Assembly: GCF_030929605.1 (NCBI RefSeq)
Contig: NZ_JAVFVS010000001.1
Location: 124,001-188,000, forward strand
Source of the DNA: Flavobacterium sp. LHD-80
GTDB taxonomy: Bacteria > Bacteroidota > Bacteroidia > Flavobacteriales > Flavobacteriaceae
Direction: 5' to 3'
DNA: 64,000 nucleotides
Shown here in pieces: positions 43,223 through 52,447 of this stretch. A model generated the notes under the pieces. It was not told the origin of the DNA. It saw nothing but the letters and a program-made list of their open reading frames with translations, and searched no databases. Position 1 is the first letter of the stretch, and each line of letters starts with the position of its first letter. Made by a program: the position numbers and the translations under genes.

Positions 43223-43310
43223 TTTGCCACGAATTTCACAAATTTCCACTAATTTTTTTTCAATAATACAAAAGAATTAATTCGCGAAAATTTGTGGAAT
43301 TCGTGGCAAA
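43223..43310. repeat. Inverted repeat with 23-bp arms (one mismatch)
   Basis: TTTGCCACGAATT... at 43223-43245 is complemented at 43288-43310. It sits between two minus-strand genes, six bases beyond the stop of the DUF2167 gene. A separate small hairpin (CAAGGTTTT with its complement) lies at 43187-43205. Confidence 0.82.
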
Positions 43311-43315
43311 AAAAA

Positions 43316-44242
43316 CTATTCCTCAGTAGAATTATTTTCTTCTAATAGAACTGTTTCTTCTTCAGGTTTTCTTACGACTTGATCTTTGCTTCCAAAAAAG
43401 AATTTTTTCACAGCTGCAAAAGCGGCTACAATTCCAATTACAATAACTTTTGCAAATTTTGCCAGAATAGCAAAGAATCCAACTTTTGCCAATACTTTTC
43501 CAGCAACTAAACCACCAATTGTCCAAGCAGCAACAGTATCTGTGTCGGCATCAAAATCTAAATATTTGTTTCCGTCATTAAATTCAACACTTTGAATAAT
43601 TCCCGGAATACTTGCTTTTACTTCCGCAAGCTGATTAACTCCAGCTACAGCAGAAATATTGTACATTCCTTTACGACCTAAAACTCTTAAATCGTAGTTT
43701 AAGGTATGCGCTTTATCTTGACCAAACTGCAGTTCTTTTGCCCAATGAAGCACTTTTAAAGTATTGTCATAATAAGGTTTAGATGCCCATCCAATTAATT
43801 GAACTTCAGGATATCCGCCTTTTTTTCGTTCTTCATTTTCAGCTGCAACATCTTCTTTCATAGTTTTAAGAAGATCATCATAATCAATTTCACCCGCATC
43901 GTCGTCTTTTACATAACCATCGCCTTGATAACTGATTACAAACATCCAGCTGTCAGCGTGTGTAACTCCTTTTCCGTCAGGAACAAGAGAGCCAAGAATC
44001 GATTTGTCCTCTGGATTTCCCCATAAGTCACTTAATACTTTTTGAGTTTGCGCTCCGTTTAAGAATTTAAAACCTTTAGGAACATTTAAAGTTCCATCGC
44101 CTTCAGGAAGTTTGATTTTTCCTGATTCATAAGTAAAAGATTTTTCAATCTTGTCATAAAAAGCAACAAGTGTATCTGCTTGCGCATTGATTTTTGAAAT
44201 GGAAATCAGCCATACAAAAAGAAAAAGTAGAATTTTTTTCAT
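43316..44242 (-). CDS. DUF2167 family membrane protein
   Basis: The protein has 308 residues with a signal peptide (about 1-20) and a beta-rich extracytoplasmic domain. The segments GDGTLNVPKGFKFLNGAQTQ and LIGWASKPYYDNTLKVLHWA are hallmarks of DUF2167. One or two hydrophobic helices lie near the C-terminus (about 245-285), and a charged tail follows. The function is unknown. It lies 36 nt downstream of a phosphatase gene on the same strand and may be co-transcribed with it. Confidence 0.87.
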   Translation of the reverse strand: MKKILLFLFVWLISISKINAQADTLVAFYDKIEKSFTYESGKIKLPEGDGTLNVPKGFKFLNGAQTQKVLSDLWGNPEDKSILGSLVPDGKGVTHADSWMFVISYQGDGYVKDDDAGEIDYDDLLKTMKEDVAAENEERKKGGYPEVQLIGWASKPYYDNTLKVLHWAKELQFGQDKAHTLNYDLRVLGRKGMYNISAVAGVNQLAEVKASIPGIIQSVEFNDGNKYLDFDADTDTVAAWTIGGLVAGKVLAKVGFFAILAKFAKVIVIGIVAAFAAVKKFFFGSKDQVVRKPEEETVLLEENNSTEE

Positions 44243-44278
44243 TTGGGGTTAGTTAAAATGGTTAATTATTTATGGTTT

Positions 44279-45367
44279 TTATTTGGTTTGAAATAATTCT
44301 GAAATCTCTTTTTCGACAGGATGGTCAGCTGTAAAATTGTAGCCTAAAACTTTGGCAATAGTTTGAGCAAATTGCTTTTGATAAATTTGAGATTCTGTTT
44401 TGATTTCGCCTTTTGCAGCAATTTCTGGCCCCATTGCGGCGAACCAAATTTGCGATGCGCCTTCAACATCAGAACCATGATCTGTCCATTGTGCTTTTAC
44501 TTTGTCACCACGGCCGTGATCAACGGTTATAAAAATTGTTGTTTTGTTCTTGTACTGAGGATCATTTTGAACAAAATTCCAGATTTCTTGAATCCATTTA
44601 TCCACTTGATTTGCTGCGTCTAGATACGAACGATATTGCCCATGATGTGCCCATTCATCAGTTTCGCCGTATGCGATATAGAGTGTTTTTGGTTTTTTAG
44701 TTTTCAGCTCGTCCATAGCCTGATAATGTGTAAAAACATCCAGACATTCATCTAAATGAAAAGGCTTAAAGGAGTTGTCGCGCATTTCATTTAATAAATT
44801 TTGAGTTGCAGTTGGTTTATTTCCGCCCACTTTATCAAAAGCCGATATGACAGGAAAACCGCTTCTTTCTTCGTTTAAAATTCGGTCAAAAGCGTCCCAC
44901 GCACCAAAAGCGGCTACTTTTCCTTTGAGTTTTGATTGGTGGTTTAAAAATTCTAAAACATTGACATTCGGATTGGCTTTGTAACCATTTGAATTCACTT
45001 TTAAATCGACATTTCCAGTCATGATTTCACTGTAGCCAGGATAACTGAACCAATACGGATTGGCAACATCAACCTTATTTCCTAAATCTCGGTTTCCATA
45101 AATTTGCCCTTTCGACGCAATTTCAGACCAGAAAAAAGGCATCAGTTTTTTACGTGCTTCTTTAATATCGGCACTTCCATATTTTTTATAAACATAAGTG
45201 CTGTCTCCTTGGTTGAATTTTTTGTCATTGGCAATCAAAGGATCTAACCCTTTAAAAACTTCCTGCCATCTAAATCCGTCAGTGGTTATAATGATGATGT
45301 TTTCTGTTTTTTGTGCAAAAGATTTTCCACTTAATAAAATGAACAGAATTAGGATTGCTTTTTTCAT
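44279..45367 (-). CDS. Alkaline-phosphatase-superfamily phosphodiesterase, secreted
   Basis: The protein has 362 residues with a signal peptide (MKKAILILFILLSGKSFAQ). IIIITTDGFRWQEVFKG places a Thr nucleophile at the metal site, as in nucleotide pyrophosphatase/phosphodiesterases. YGETDEWAHHGQY, TVDHGRGDK and WTDHGSDV supply the remaining Asp/His ligands. It is not a sulfatase, as the CxPxR motif is absent. It probably hydrolyses phosphate esters in the periplasm. Confidence 0.88.
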   Translation of the reverse strand: MKKAILILFILLSGKSFAQKTENIIIITTDGFRWQEVFKGLDPLIANDKKFNQGDSTYVYKKYGSADIKEARKKLMPFFWSEIASKGQIYGNRDLGNKVDVANPYWFSYPGYSEIMTGNVDLKVNSNGYKANPNVNVLEFLNHQSKLKGKVAAFGAWDAFDRILNEERSGFPVISAFDKVGGNKPTATQNLLNEMRDNSFKPFHLDECLDVFTHYQAMDELKTKKPKTLYIAYGETDEWAHHGQYRSYLDAANQVDKWIQEIWNFVQNDPQYKNKTTIFITVDHGRGDKVKAQWTDHGSDVEGASQIWFAAMGPEIAAKGEIKTESQIYQKQFAQTIAKVLGYNFTADHPVEKEISELFQTK

Positions 45368-45510
45368 TTTTAATTAGTTTGAAATTACATTGTTTAGGTG
45401 CAAATTTTTTCAAAACTAATTAATTTAATGAAGCAAATTTTACGGTTTAACGTAATGTAACTTTAAATTAATAGAAGGTAAAGAGAGAATGCATGTTGAA
45501 TAAGAAATAG

Positions 45511-46071
45511 TTATTTACTTCTGCCTTGTTCTAGTTTTACTTTTAGTATTTCAATCAGTTTTTTTATTCCTACTAAAGTCCCTTTGTACATTTGTTTTTC
45601 TTTGAAATAAGGAATAAATGAATTGTCAATTATTGATTTGGTTTCTTCATCAGTTAAAATTGATTCAATTCCTGTACCGTTTTCAATTCTTATCTTTCTT
45701 GACTTTTTCGAAATTCCAATTAATATTCCATTGTTAAGTTCTTTTTTTCCAATGCCAATCCAGTTCGCAACAAATAAAGTGTTTTGATGGAAGTCTTCGT
45801 CTGATTTGTATTTTTCATCAAATGTGATAATAGCAATTTCGATTGAAGTAGCTTTTTCAAAATCTAAAATAAGATTGTTTAATTCTTTAGTTTCAGTTTG
45901 ATCAAAAAGTTTTTCAAAATCCAGAACAAATGTTTTCTCTACAATAGTATCATATTGGAATTTAAAATAACGTTCATCATTTTCTTTCGACTGACAATAA
46001 ATAAGACTTGTAAATAAGAGTAAGGAATTTAAAATTATTTTTTTCACGATTTCTTTTTTACCAATATACAT
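45511..46071 (-). CDS. TPM-domain protein
   Basis: The protein has 186 residues with a signal peptide or anchor at the N-terminus. The domain (about 45-175) has VLDFEKLFDQTETKELNNLI, SIEIAIITFDEKY and the conserved NNGILIGISKKSRKIRIENG, followed by ILTDEETKSII. TPM domains occur in YgcG-like membrane proteins and in a plant thylakoid phosphatase. The bacterial role is unclear. It lies 25 nt after the DUF58 gene, so it probably belongs to the same cluster. Confidence 0.85.
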   Translation of the reverse strand: MYIGKKEIVKKIILNSLLLFTSLIYCQSKENDERYFKFQYDTIVEKTFVLDFEKLFDQTETKELNNLILDFEKATSIEIAIITFDEKYKSDEDFHQNTLFVANWIGIGKKELNNGILIGISKKSRKIRIENGTGIESILTDEETKSIIDNSFIPYFKEKQMYKGTLVGIKKLIEILKVKLEQGRSK

Positions 46072-46096
46072 TTCACAAAAAGCATTTTACAATACT

Positions 46097-47428
46097 TTAC
46101 AAAATTCCTCTAGCCTTAATTTCCAGATATTTATTAATAGCATCCAAAGTCAGGTTTTCAGGCTGCGTTAAAACCGAATGAATTCCGTATTTCTTTAATT
46201 CATTGACAATTAATCGTTTTTCGAACATGAATTTTTCAGCAATTATTTTGTCGTAAACTTCTTGAATTGTATCTGTTTTTTTATTGATAATGCTATTTAG
46301 TTCTGTATTCTGAAAGAAAACGACAACTAATAAATGGCTTTTTGCAATTCCTTTTAAATACGGCAATTGCCGGTTTAAACCGTCCATAGTTTCGAAATTT
46401 GTGTACAGAATAATTAAACTTCTTTGGTTGATGTTTTTCTTGATGTCAACATACAATCGGCTGTAATCGCTTTCAAAAAAATCGGTTTTGATATTGTAAA
46501 GCGTTTCCAGGATTTTTTGCATCTGCGAACCTCTTTTTTCGGCGTAAACTCGGTTTTCTACTTTTTTAGAGAAAGAGAAAAGGCCCGCTTTATCTTGTTT
46601 TTTCAAAATTACATTTGATAAAACCAAAGTCGAATTTATAGCGTAATCCAACAAACTTAAACCATCAAAAGGCATTTGCATCACGCGCCCTTTATCAATT
46701 GCCATGTAAACCGACTGCGATTTTTCGTCTTGAAACTGGTTGACCATCAAAGCATTTTTCTTTGCTGTTGCTTTCCAGTTTATCGTTCGCAAATCATCGC
46801 CTTGAACATATTCTTTAATTTGCTCGAATTCCATTGTATGGCCAATTCGGCGGATTTTCTTGATTCCGTATTGATATAAGTTATTTGAAAAAGCCAATAA
46901 ATCGTATTTTCTTAGCTGAATATATGACGGATACGTCGGAACCATCTGCTCATTATTAAACGTAAATCTTCTAGAAATCAATCGTAAGGGTGAAGAAACG
47001 TAAATATTTAAATAGCCAAAATAATATTCCCCGCGTTCTGTTGGACGCAAATCGTATCCTACTTCTTTTTGTTCAGAAGCTTTTACCGATTTTATAAGTT
47101 TAAAATCACGAACCTGAAACTGAACTGGAATTTCATCAATTATTTTTACAGAAACCGGAAAAGTATAATGATTTTTCAGAACGAGAGTTATCGGATTTAA
47201 ATCTCCGTTTGATAATTTTTCAGGTGTAACTCGGTCTGCTTCAAATCCAGTTTTTGTCAAATACAAAAGCAAAATATCAAGTACCAAAAAAGTAATCAAA
47301 ACCAAAACCCCAAACCAAACCGCATTATAAATATTCGGAAAAATAAAAGCACAGACAAACAATCCTATTAAGCCCGCAAGCACATAGAAAAAGAAGTTGT
47401 TGAGATATAGACTTTTTATGAATTTCAT
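46097..47428 (-). CDS. DUF58 protein (vWA-like, membrane-anchored)
   Basis: The protein has 443 residues. Two transmembrane helices at the N-terminus (about 10-55) are followed by a beta domain, then the DUF58 signature DDLRTINWKATAKKNALMVN. A degenerate metal-site motif AIDKGRVM takes the place of the DxSxS of von Willebrand A domains. DUF58 proteins are regularly encoded beside MoxR ATPases and are thought to be their partners. Here moxR is directly upstream, separated by an ACTGA-type array. Confidence 0.9.
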   Translation of the reverse strand: MKFIKSLYLNNFFFYVLAGLIGLFVCAFIFPNIYNAVWFGVLVLITFLVLDILLLYLTKTGFEADRVTPEKLSNGDLNPITLVLKNHYTFPVSVKIIDEIPVQFQVRDFKLIKSVKASEQKEVGYDLRPTERGEYYFGYLNIYVSSPLRLISRRFTFNNEQMVPTYPSYIQLRKYDLLAFSNNLYQYGIKKIRRIGHTMEFEQIKEYVQGDDLRTINWKATAKKNALMVNQFQDEKSQSVYMAIDKGRVMQMPFDGLSLLDYAINSTLVLSNVILKKQDKAGLFSFSKKVENRVYAEKRGSQMQKILETLYNIKTDFFESDYSRLYVDIKKNINQRSLIILYTNFETMDGLNRQLPYLKGIAKSHLLVVVFFQNTELNSIINKKTDTIQEVYDKIIAEKFMFEKRLIVNELKKYGIHSVLTQPENLTLDAINKYLEIKARGIL

Positions 47429-47433
47429 TTTTT

Positions 47434-47596
47434 TAGTTTTCAGTCACGGTTTTCAGTGTTCAGTGTTCAGTATTTAGTATTCAGTCGCAGTTTTCAGTCT
47501 CAGTCGCAATTTTCAGTTTTCAGTCTCCAGTTTTGAACTGTGACTGTAAACTGAGACCGAGACTGACCACTCAAAAACTGAACACTGAACACTTAA
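47434..47596. repeat. ACTGA-family heptad array, copy 4
   Basis: From 47434 to about 47534 the words are AGTTTTC, AGTGTTC, AGTATTC and AGTCGC. From there to 47596 they are ACTGTAA, ACTGACC and ACTGAAC, so the array inverts in the middle. It fills the gap between the moxR stop and the DUF58 start in a run of co-directional genes. Confidence 0.85.
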
Positions 47597-47599
47597 TAC

Positions 47600-48613
47600 T
47601 TATCGTGGAATCTCGACTGTTTCAATAATCTGTTTAATAATTTCTGAACTTGTAATTCCTTCCATTTCTCTTTCTGGCGATACAATTACACGGTGCTGTA
47701 AAACAGGAATCGCAGCATCTTTAATGTCTTCAGGAGTAACAAAATCGCGTCCGCGAATGGCAGCGAAACCTTTTGCAGCGTTCAAAATTGCAATCGAGGC
47801 ACGAGGCGATGCACCTAAATATAAAAACGCATTTTCTCTTGTATTAACAACAATTCGAGCAATGTATTCTAATAAATTTGGCTCCACTCTGATTTGTTTT
47901 ACCAAAGCCTGATATTGCTTAATTTCTGAAGCAGAAAGAACAGCTTTTATGGCTTCTAATTTGCCATGATTCTCTAATAAATGTTCACGCTGAATAATCA
48001 GGATTTCTTCATTTAATTTTGGATAATCAATCGCAATTTTGAATAAAAAACGGTCTAATTGCGCTTCAGGCAAACGATAAGTTCCTTCCTGCTCAATTGG
48101 GTTTTGTGTTGCAATAACTAAAAATGGAGTGTCAAGCTGATATGCGGTACCATCGATTGTAATTTGGCGTTCTTCCATAACTTCAAAAAGAGCGGCCTGT
48201 GTTTTTGCTGGCGCACGATTTATCTCGTCTATCAGAATTAAATTTGAAAAAATAGGACCTTTTTTAAACTCAAATTCTGAGCTTTTTAAATTAAAAACCG
48301 AAGTTCCTAAAATATCTGAAGGCATTAAATCCGGCGTAAACTGAATTCGACTGAAATCAATATTTATGGCTTTTGCCAATAGTTTTGCCGTAATCGTTTT
48401 TGCAACTCCCGGAACACCTTCTAATAATACATGTCCGTTTGATAAAACTGCAACTAAAAGCTGATCGATCATTTTGTGTTGTCCCACAATTACGGTTTCG
48501 ATTTCTTTTTTAATGGCAGTAACGTGCTCTAAAAGCGGCGCTAAATTTATTCGGGTTTCAAAATTCACATTTTCGTTTGTGATTTCGTTTTCTGTGATGT
48601 TATTTTCTTCCAT
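47600..48613 (-). CDS. MoxR-family AAA+ ATPase
   Basis: The protein has 337 residues. Walker A is LLEGVPGVAKTITAK (about 76-90) and Walker B is LILIDEINRAPAKTQAAL. A sensor-1 region (FLVIATQNPIEQEGTYRLPE) and the arginine-rich lid (LGASPRASIAILNAAKG) follow. MoxR ATPases act as chaperones that activate or insert metals into protein complexes. Neighbouring DUF58, DUF4350, DUF4129 and SpoIIM genes indicate one functional module in the envelope. Confidence 0.93.
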   Translation of the reverse strand: MEENNITENEITNENVNFETRINLAPLLEHVTAIKKEIETVIVGQHKMIDQLLVAVLSNGHVLLEGVPGVAKTITAKLLAKAINIDFSRIQFTPDLMPSDILGTSVFNLKSSEFEFKKGPIFSNLILIDEINRAPAKTQAALFEVMEERQITIDGTAYQLDTPFLVIATQNPIEQEGTYRLPEAQLDRFLFKIAIDYPKLNEEILIIQREHLLENHGKLEAIKAVLSASEIKQYQALVKQIRVEPNLLEYIARIVVNTRENAFLYLGASPRASIAILNAAKGFAAIRGRDFVTPEDIKDAAIPVLQHRVIVSPEREMEGITSSEIIKQIIETVEIPR

Positions 48614-48700
48614 GTTTTGGCTGGTTTTCTTTTTGATTTTTTCTTTGTTCTTGCCTCTTTCTTCTGTTGAACATATTAGTTAGTGGCAAAAACTTTTTAT

Positions 48701-49906
48701 CTAATGTATAATTTTTTCGATTGCATTATTAATTCGGATTAAATCTTCTTCAAGACTTCCGTGATAGCTTTTTCTGTGTTCGTTGATTAAAAAAACTAGC
48801 TCTTGAATATCGGTAATGTTTTTACCCGTTTTTAGATGCAGTTTTTTAATAAAATCGTCATCAAGTTTTGTGGTATCCATCAAATATTCGTTTCGCATTT
48901 TTTCAAGAAAATAGATGATTTTCTTGTCAATAATATTAGTATGATCGCCTTCTTGATAATATAGATTTCCAATTGTCTTTGTAAAGTCAACGGTTAAATT
49001 AGCGAGCGGTTTTACAATTGGGACAATACGTTGTTTTCTTTTAGCATTGAAAAATATAAAAATTAACAAGCCTAATAAACTCAAGAGATATGCCCATTTT
49101 AAAGCCGGCTGACTAAAAATATAACGTAATGGTGAACTTGAAACGGATTCATTATTTTGTCCTTTCGTGTACCAAAAAACATCTCCTTTGGGGATATAAG
49201 ATAGTACATCTTCAGCATACTGAGAATGATTGTCTTTCAGCAAATGATAATTTGTAAAAGCAGCAGGCTGGGTGTGTAGATAAAAATAACCACCGTTGTA
49301 TCTAACTTTTATAAAATTGACATGTTTTTCTTTTTTTTCTTTACTCTGATACCCCAAAACAGTGGTTTCTAAAGTGTCAATTTTTGAAAAATAATCTTCA
49401 ACAGATTGTTTAAAAGCATATTTTTTACCGCTTATTTTTTGATTTGCCACCCAAATCGCTGTATTGCTATAGCGCTTCAAATCTGTTTGAACCTCTAGTT
49501 TTAAACTGTCAAGCAAGATTTTTGGGAAATTCCTCATGCTTAAAAAGGCATTGTTTCCTCGTGACACAAAATAAAAAAGTTCTTTCACCGATTGTTCATC
49601 GATATCTCCATCGGCGGCAATATTCAAAAATGTACCTTTTATTCGATAATCTTCAACTAGTGTATCAGGATTATACTTTGAATCTAAATATTCATAAGGT
49701 GTAACCGTAACGATTCTTTCTATTTTTTGATCTTTTAAAAGGCTTTTGATTTCATGGTCAAAAACATACAATCCATACGGAATTTTATCATGTACAGAGA
49801 AAGTTGGGCGCCAGTCAATAGGTTTTGGCTGTCCTTTGTCAACCAGTAAGATTATTGCCAATAGAAAAACCAGTACGCCTATGTAAATTTTAATAGATTT
49901 ATTCAT
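48701..49906 (-). CDS. DUF4350 family membrane protein
   Basis: The protein has 401 residues. One helix at the N-terminus and one near residues 273-291 (WAYLLSLLGLLIFIFFNA) enclose an extracytoplasmic domain. The segment GTFLNIAADGDIDEQSVKELF fits the DUF4350 GATase-like fold, and a cytosolic helical tail follows. Function unknown. It overlaps the DUF4129 gene by eight bases, indicating coupled translation within the MoxR cluster. Confidence 0.8.
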   Translation of the reverse strand: MNKSIKIYIGVLVFLLAIILLVDKGQPKPIDWRPTFSVHDKIPYGLYVFDHEIKSLLKDQKIERIVTVTPYEYLDSKYNPDTLVEDYRIKGTFLNIAADGDIDEQSVKELFYFVSRGNNAFLSMRNFPKILLDSLKLEVQTDLKRYSNTAIWVANQKISGKKYAFKQSVEDYFSKIDTLETTVLGYQSKEKKEKHVNFIKVRYNGGYFYLHTQPAAFTNYHLLKDNHSQYAEDVLSYIPKGDVFWYTKGQNNESVSSSPLRYIFSQPALKWAYLLSLLGLLIFIFFNAKRKQRIVPIVKPLANLTVDFTKTIGNLYYQEGDHTNIIDKKIIYFLEKMRNEYLMDTTKLDDDFIKKLHLKTGKNITDIQELVFLINEHRKSYHGSLEEDLIRINNAIEKIIH

Positions 49907-50672
49907 GGCTAAAGGTTTTTATGGCATTTTTGAATCGGTTTTCGGCTTTTAAGAAAATGGTGGTATTAATGTCAAATTCTCCATACCAAATGTAATTGTA
50001 CAAATATGATAAATAAGTGAATTCTTCTTTATGAACAGGACTTTGAATCTCGTATAAATAATCGGTATTTGTTTTTTCAATATCCCATTCTATATAATGA
50101 TTTTGTGCCATTACTTTCAATAGCCATAGATAATAGTAGCGAATAGCGATTCGTTTTTGATCTGATTCGATATTTTCTTTTATCAGTTTTTCAAAATCTA
50201 AAAGATGAATATTTTTCTCGGTATCAGAATAATAAATGGTTCGTTTTTGAGAATTTTTGCCAAAAATCCATTGACCTTCCTTATTGATCAAAGCTTTTAC
50301 AATCAAAAATATAACCACAATAATGATTATAGCGGCCAAGGTTTTAAAAAGAATTGCAACAAAATTAACCGATGCCTCAGGATTGCTGAAAGTGAATATT
50401 CTTCTGAAAATACTCGCAAGCCATTCCATAAAATCATCCCACAATGTTTTTTCTGGAGCTTTAGTCTCGTAAACAAAATCAGAACCTTTATAGTTTTCTT
50501 TGAAATCTTTTTTGAATGTTTTTACAGGAATTGCAGCAGAGTCAACTTTAATATCTTTTTCGGTGTATTTAATTGAGGCGATTTTTGGCGGTTCTTCGGT
50601 AACAAGAGAATCTTGTGCATTTGAAAAACTGCAGCAAAAAACAAAAAGTAAAATGAAGAAAATTTTATTCAT
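49899..50672 (-). CDS. DUF4129-type membrane protein
   Basis: The protein has 257 residues. It has a signal peptide (about 1-19), a linker, a single transmembrane helix (about 103-125, VAILFKTLAAIIIIVVIFLI) and a cytosolic domain. That domain contains AIRYYYLWLLKVMAQNHYIE and EFTYLSYLYNYIWYGEFDIN, features of DUF4129 (transglutaminase-associated region). It is co-transcribed with DUF4350, MoxR and SpoIIM. Function unknown. Confidence 0.8.
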   Translation of the reverse strand: MNKIFFILLFVFCCSFSNAQDSLVTEEPPKIASIKYTEKDIKVDSAAIPVKTFKKDFKENYKGSDFVYETKAPEKTLWDDFMEWLASIFRRIFTFSNPEASVNFVAILFKTLAAIIIIVVIFLIVKALINKEGQWIFGKNSQKRTIYYSDTEKNIHLLDFEKLIKENIESDQKRIAIRYYYLWLLKVMAQNHYIEWDIEKTNTDYLYEIQSPVHKEEFTYLSYLYNYIWYGEFDINTTIFLKAENRFKNAIKTFSHE

Positions 50673-50694
50673 TATGGTTTCCGGTTAAGTCGAT

Positions 50695-51666
50695 TTAGGC
50701 TGATAATTGTTGTGTTTTTTTGTGAACGATAAAAGGATAAACCAAATAATAAAATGAAATTATTCCTAACGTAAATAAGATGATAAAACTGCTGAGCCAA
50801 TTTGGCATATCAATAGAATATCGGGTAATAAAACCTTCCAGAAATCCGGCAGCAATTGTAAAAGGAAAAGTGCTTAAATAGATTTTGAAACTGTTTTTGA
50901 AACCAATTTTAAAAGAATTTATCCTCGAAAAAGTCTTTGGAAATAATATAGAAGCGCCTAAAATAAATCCGGCAGCAGTTTCAATAACGATTCCGAAAAT
51001 TTCCATTGCGCCATGAATCCAAATTCCTCTAACGCTTTTCCAGAAAACGCCTTGCTCATAAAAGAAATACTGAAAAGATCCGAGCATAATGCAGTTGCTC
51101 AGACAAATATAGAAAGTCCCTAATCCGGCAAAAAGCCCAAAAAAGTAGCATTTTGCACCAACAAAAAGATTATTCACTGTAATCGAAATAAAACTTCCCC
51201 AATTGCTTCCAGAACCATACACGGCCATGGGATTCCCTTTTTTGATGTTTTCTAAAGTTTCATTAACATAATTATCACCAAGAATAAGACGAACAAAATT
51301 AGGATCGTATTTCGCTGAAATTACACCAATAGCAACCGTAACAAAAAACAAAACGAAAGCGTAAACTAAATAACGTCTGTATTGATAAACAAGCAGAGGC
51401 ACTTCTGTGATGAAAAATTCTGCGATTTTGTTTTTTTCAGTTCTTTTGGTTTTATAAATCTTCTGATAAATTTGCGACGCAAGATGATTTAAGTAAATAA
51501 CTGTTTTACTTTTAGGGTAATACGTTTGCGCGTACGACAAATCATTCATCATTTGAATGTATAAATTAGCTAATTCGTCAGGATTTTTTTTAGCTTTACC
51601 AAAAATAGCTAGCTCAAATTCCAGCCATTTTTCTTTATTTTGTTTTATAAAAGCAACTTCTCTCAT
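50695..51666 (-). CDS. SpoIIM-like (stage II sporulation M family) membrane protein
   Basis: The protein has 323 residues with a cytosolic N-terminus (about 1-95, REVAFIKQNKEKWLEFELAI) and about five to six membrane helices. The family motif GSNWGSFISITVNNLFVGAK and HGAMEIFGIVIETAAGFILG are recognisable. The organism is not expected to sporulate, and in Bacteroidetes this family accompanies MoxR clusters. It is the first gene of the minus-strand cluster and is divergent from the RDD gene with only 20 bp between starts. Confidence 0.88.
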   Translation of the reverse strand: MREVAFIKQNKEKWLEFELAIFGKAKKNPDELANLYIQMMNDLSYAQTYYPKSKTVIYLNHLASQIYQKIYKTKRTEKNKIAEFFITEVPLLVYQYRRYLVYAFVLFFVTVAIGVISAKYDPNFVRLILGDNYVNETLENIKKGNPMAVYGSGSNWGSFISITVNNLFVGAKCYFFGLFAGLGTFYICLSNCIMLGSFQYFFYEQGVFWKSVRGIWIHGAMEIFGIVIETAAGFILGASILFPKTFSRINSFKIGFKNSFKIYLSTFPFTIAAGFLEGFITRYSIDMPNWLSSFIILFTLGIISFYYLVYPFIVHKKTQQLSA

Positions 51667-51686
51667 TGCACGCTAAAATATAAAAT

Positions 51687-52436
51687 ATGTCAGAATTATC
51701 TATTAACACAACACAAAATGTCAAAATAAATTTTATCGCTGCATCTGTAGGTGAGCGATTAGGGGCGTATTTTATTGATGCATCAGTAAAAATTGCCTAT
51801 ATATTGATCGTTTGGTTTGTGTTTTTTTATTGGCTCCAAGTTGGTGTTTTAATGGATGGATTAGATAGCTGGTCTTCTAGAGCTTTAATGTTTTTCTTTT
51901 CGATTCCATTGATGTTTTATTCTCTTACTTTAGAAAGTATTTTTGAAGGACAGTCAATAGGAAAAATTCTGGTCAAAATAAAAGTGGTTAAAATTGATGG
52001 CTATCAGGCTGGATTTGGTGATTATTTAATTCGCTGGTTTTTTGGAATTATCGACTTTTTTATTCCAATAATTTACGGACTTGTCGCTTTAATTACTGTA
52101 ATATCAAGCAAAAAATCACAGCGTCTGGGTGACATGGCAGCAGGTACAGCTGTGATTACTTTAAAAAACAATATTAACATAAGTCATACGATTTTAGAAG
52201 AAATCGGAACCGCATATGTACCAACTTATCCTCTTGTAATTAAGTTGTCAGATAATGATATGCGAATTATCAAGGAAACTTTCAATAAAGCTGTCGAAAA
52301 AAATGATTTCGAAATAATTGGCAAGCTGACTGCAAAAATTGAAAGTGTTACCGGAATCAAAAATCAGTCAGGTAGTAACAGTGATTTTATCAGAGTGGTT
52401 TTAAAAGACTACAACTTTTATACGCAGAATATGTAG
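51687..52436 (+). CDS. RDD-family membrane protein
   Basis: The protein has 249 residues. Near the N-terminus is VGERLGAYFIDASVKIAYIL, the place of the Arg-Asp-Asp motif (here the Asp of FIDAS). QSIGKILVKIKVVKIDGYQ and the helix pair around RWFFGIIDFFIPIIYG follow, and the helical tail is cytosolic. Function unknown; family members have been linked to ion exchange. It diverges from the SpoIIM gene by 20 bp, so the promoters must lie inside each other's coding regions. Confidence 0.88.
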   Translation: MSELSINTTQNVKINFIAASVGERLGAYFIDASVKIAYILIVWFVFFYWLQVGVLMDGLDSWSSRALMFFFSIPLMFYSLTLESIFEGQSIGKILVKIKVVKIDGYQAGFGDYLIRWFFGIIDFFIPIIYGLVALITVISSKKSQRLGDMAAGTAVITLKNNINISHTILEEIGTAYVPTYPLVIKLSDNDMRIIKETFNKAVEKNDFEIIGKLTAKIESVTGIKNQSGSNSDFIRVVLKDYNFYTQNM

Positions 52437-52447
52437 CTTTTAGAAAG

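Noticed and set aside
44279..45367. Sulfatase that would be the client of the FGE homologue
   Set aside because: The nucleophile region reads TTDGFRW with Thr, as in phosphodiesterases, and there is no CxPxR motif.
50695..51666. Evidence for sporulation from a stage II sporulation M family protein
   Set aside because: The family is widespread in non-sporulating Bacteroidetes and here belongs to a MoxR cluster. No other sporulation genes are present.
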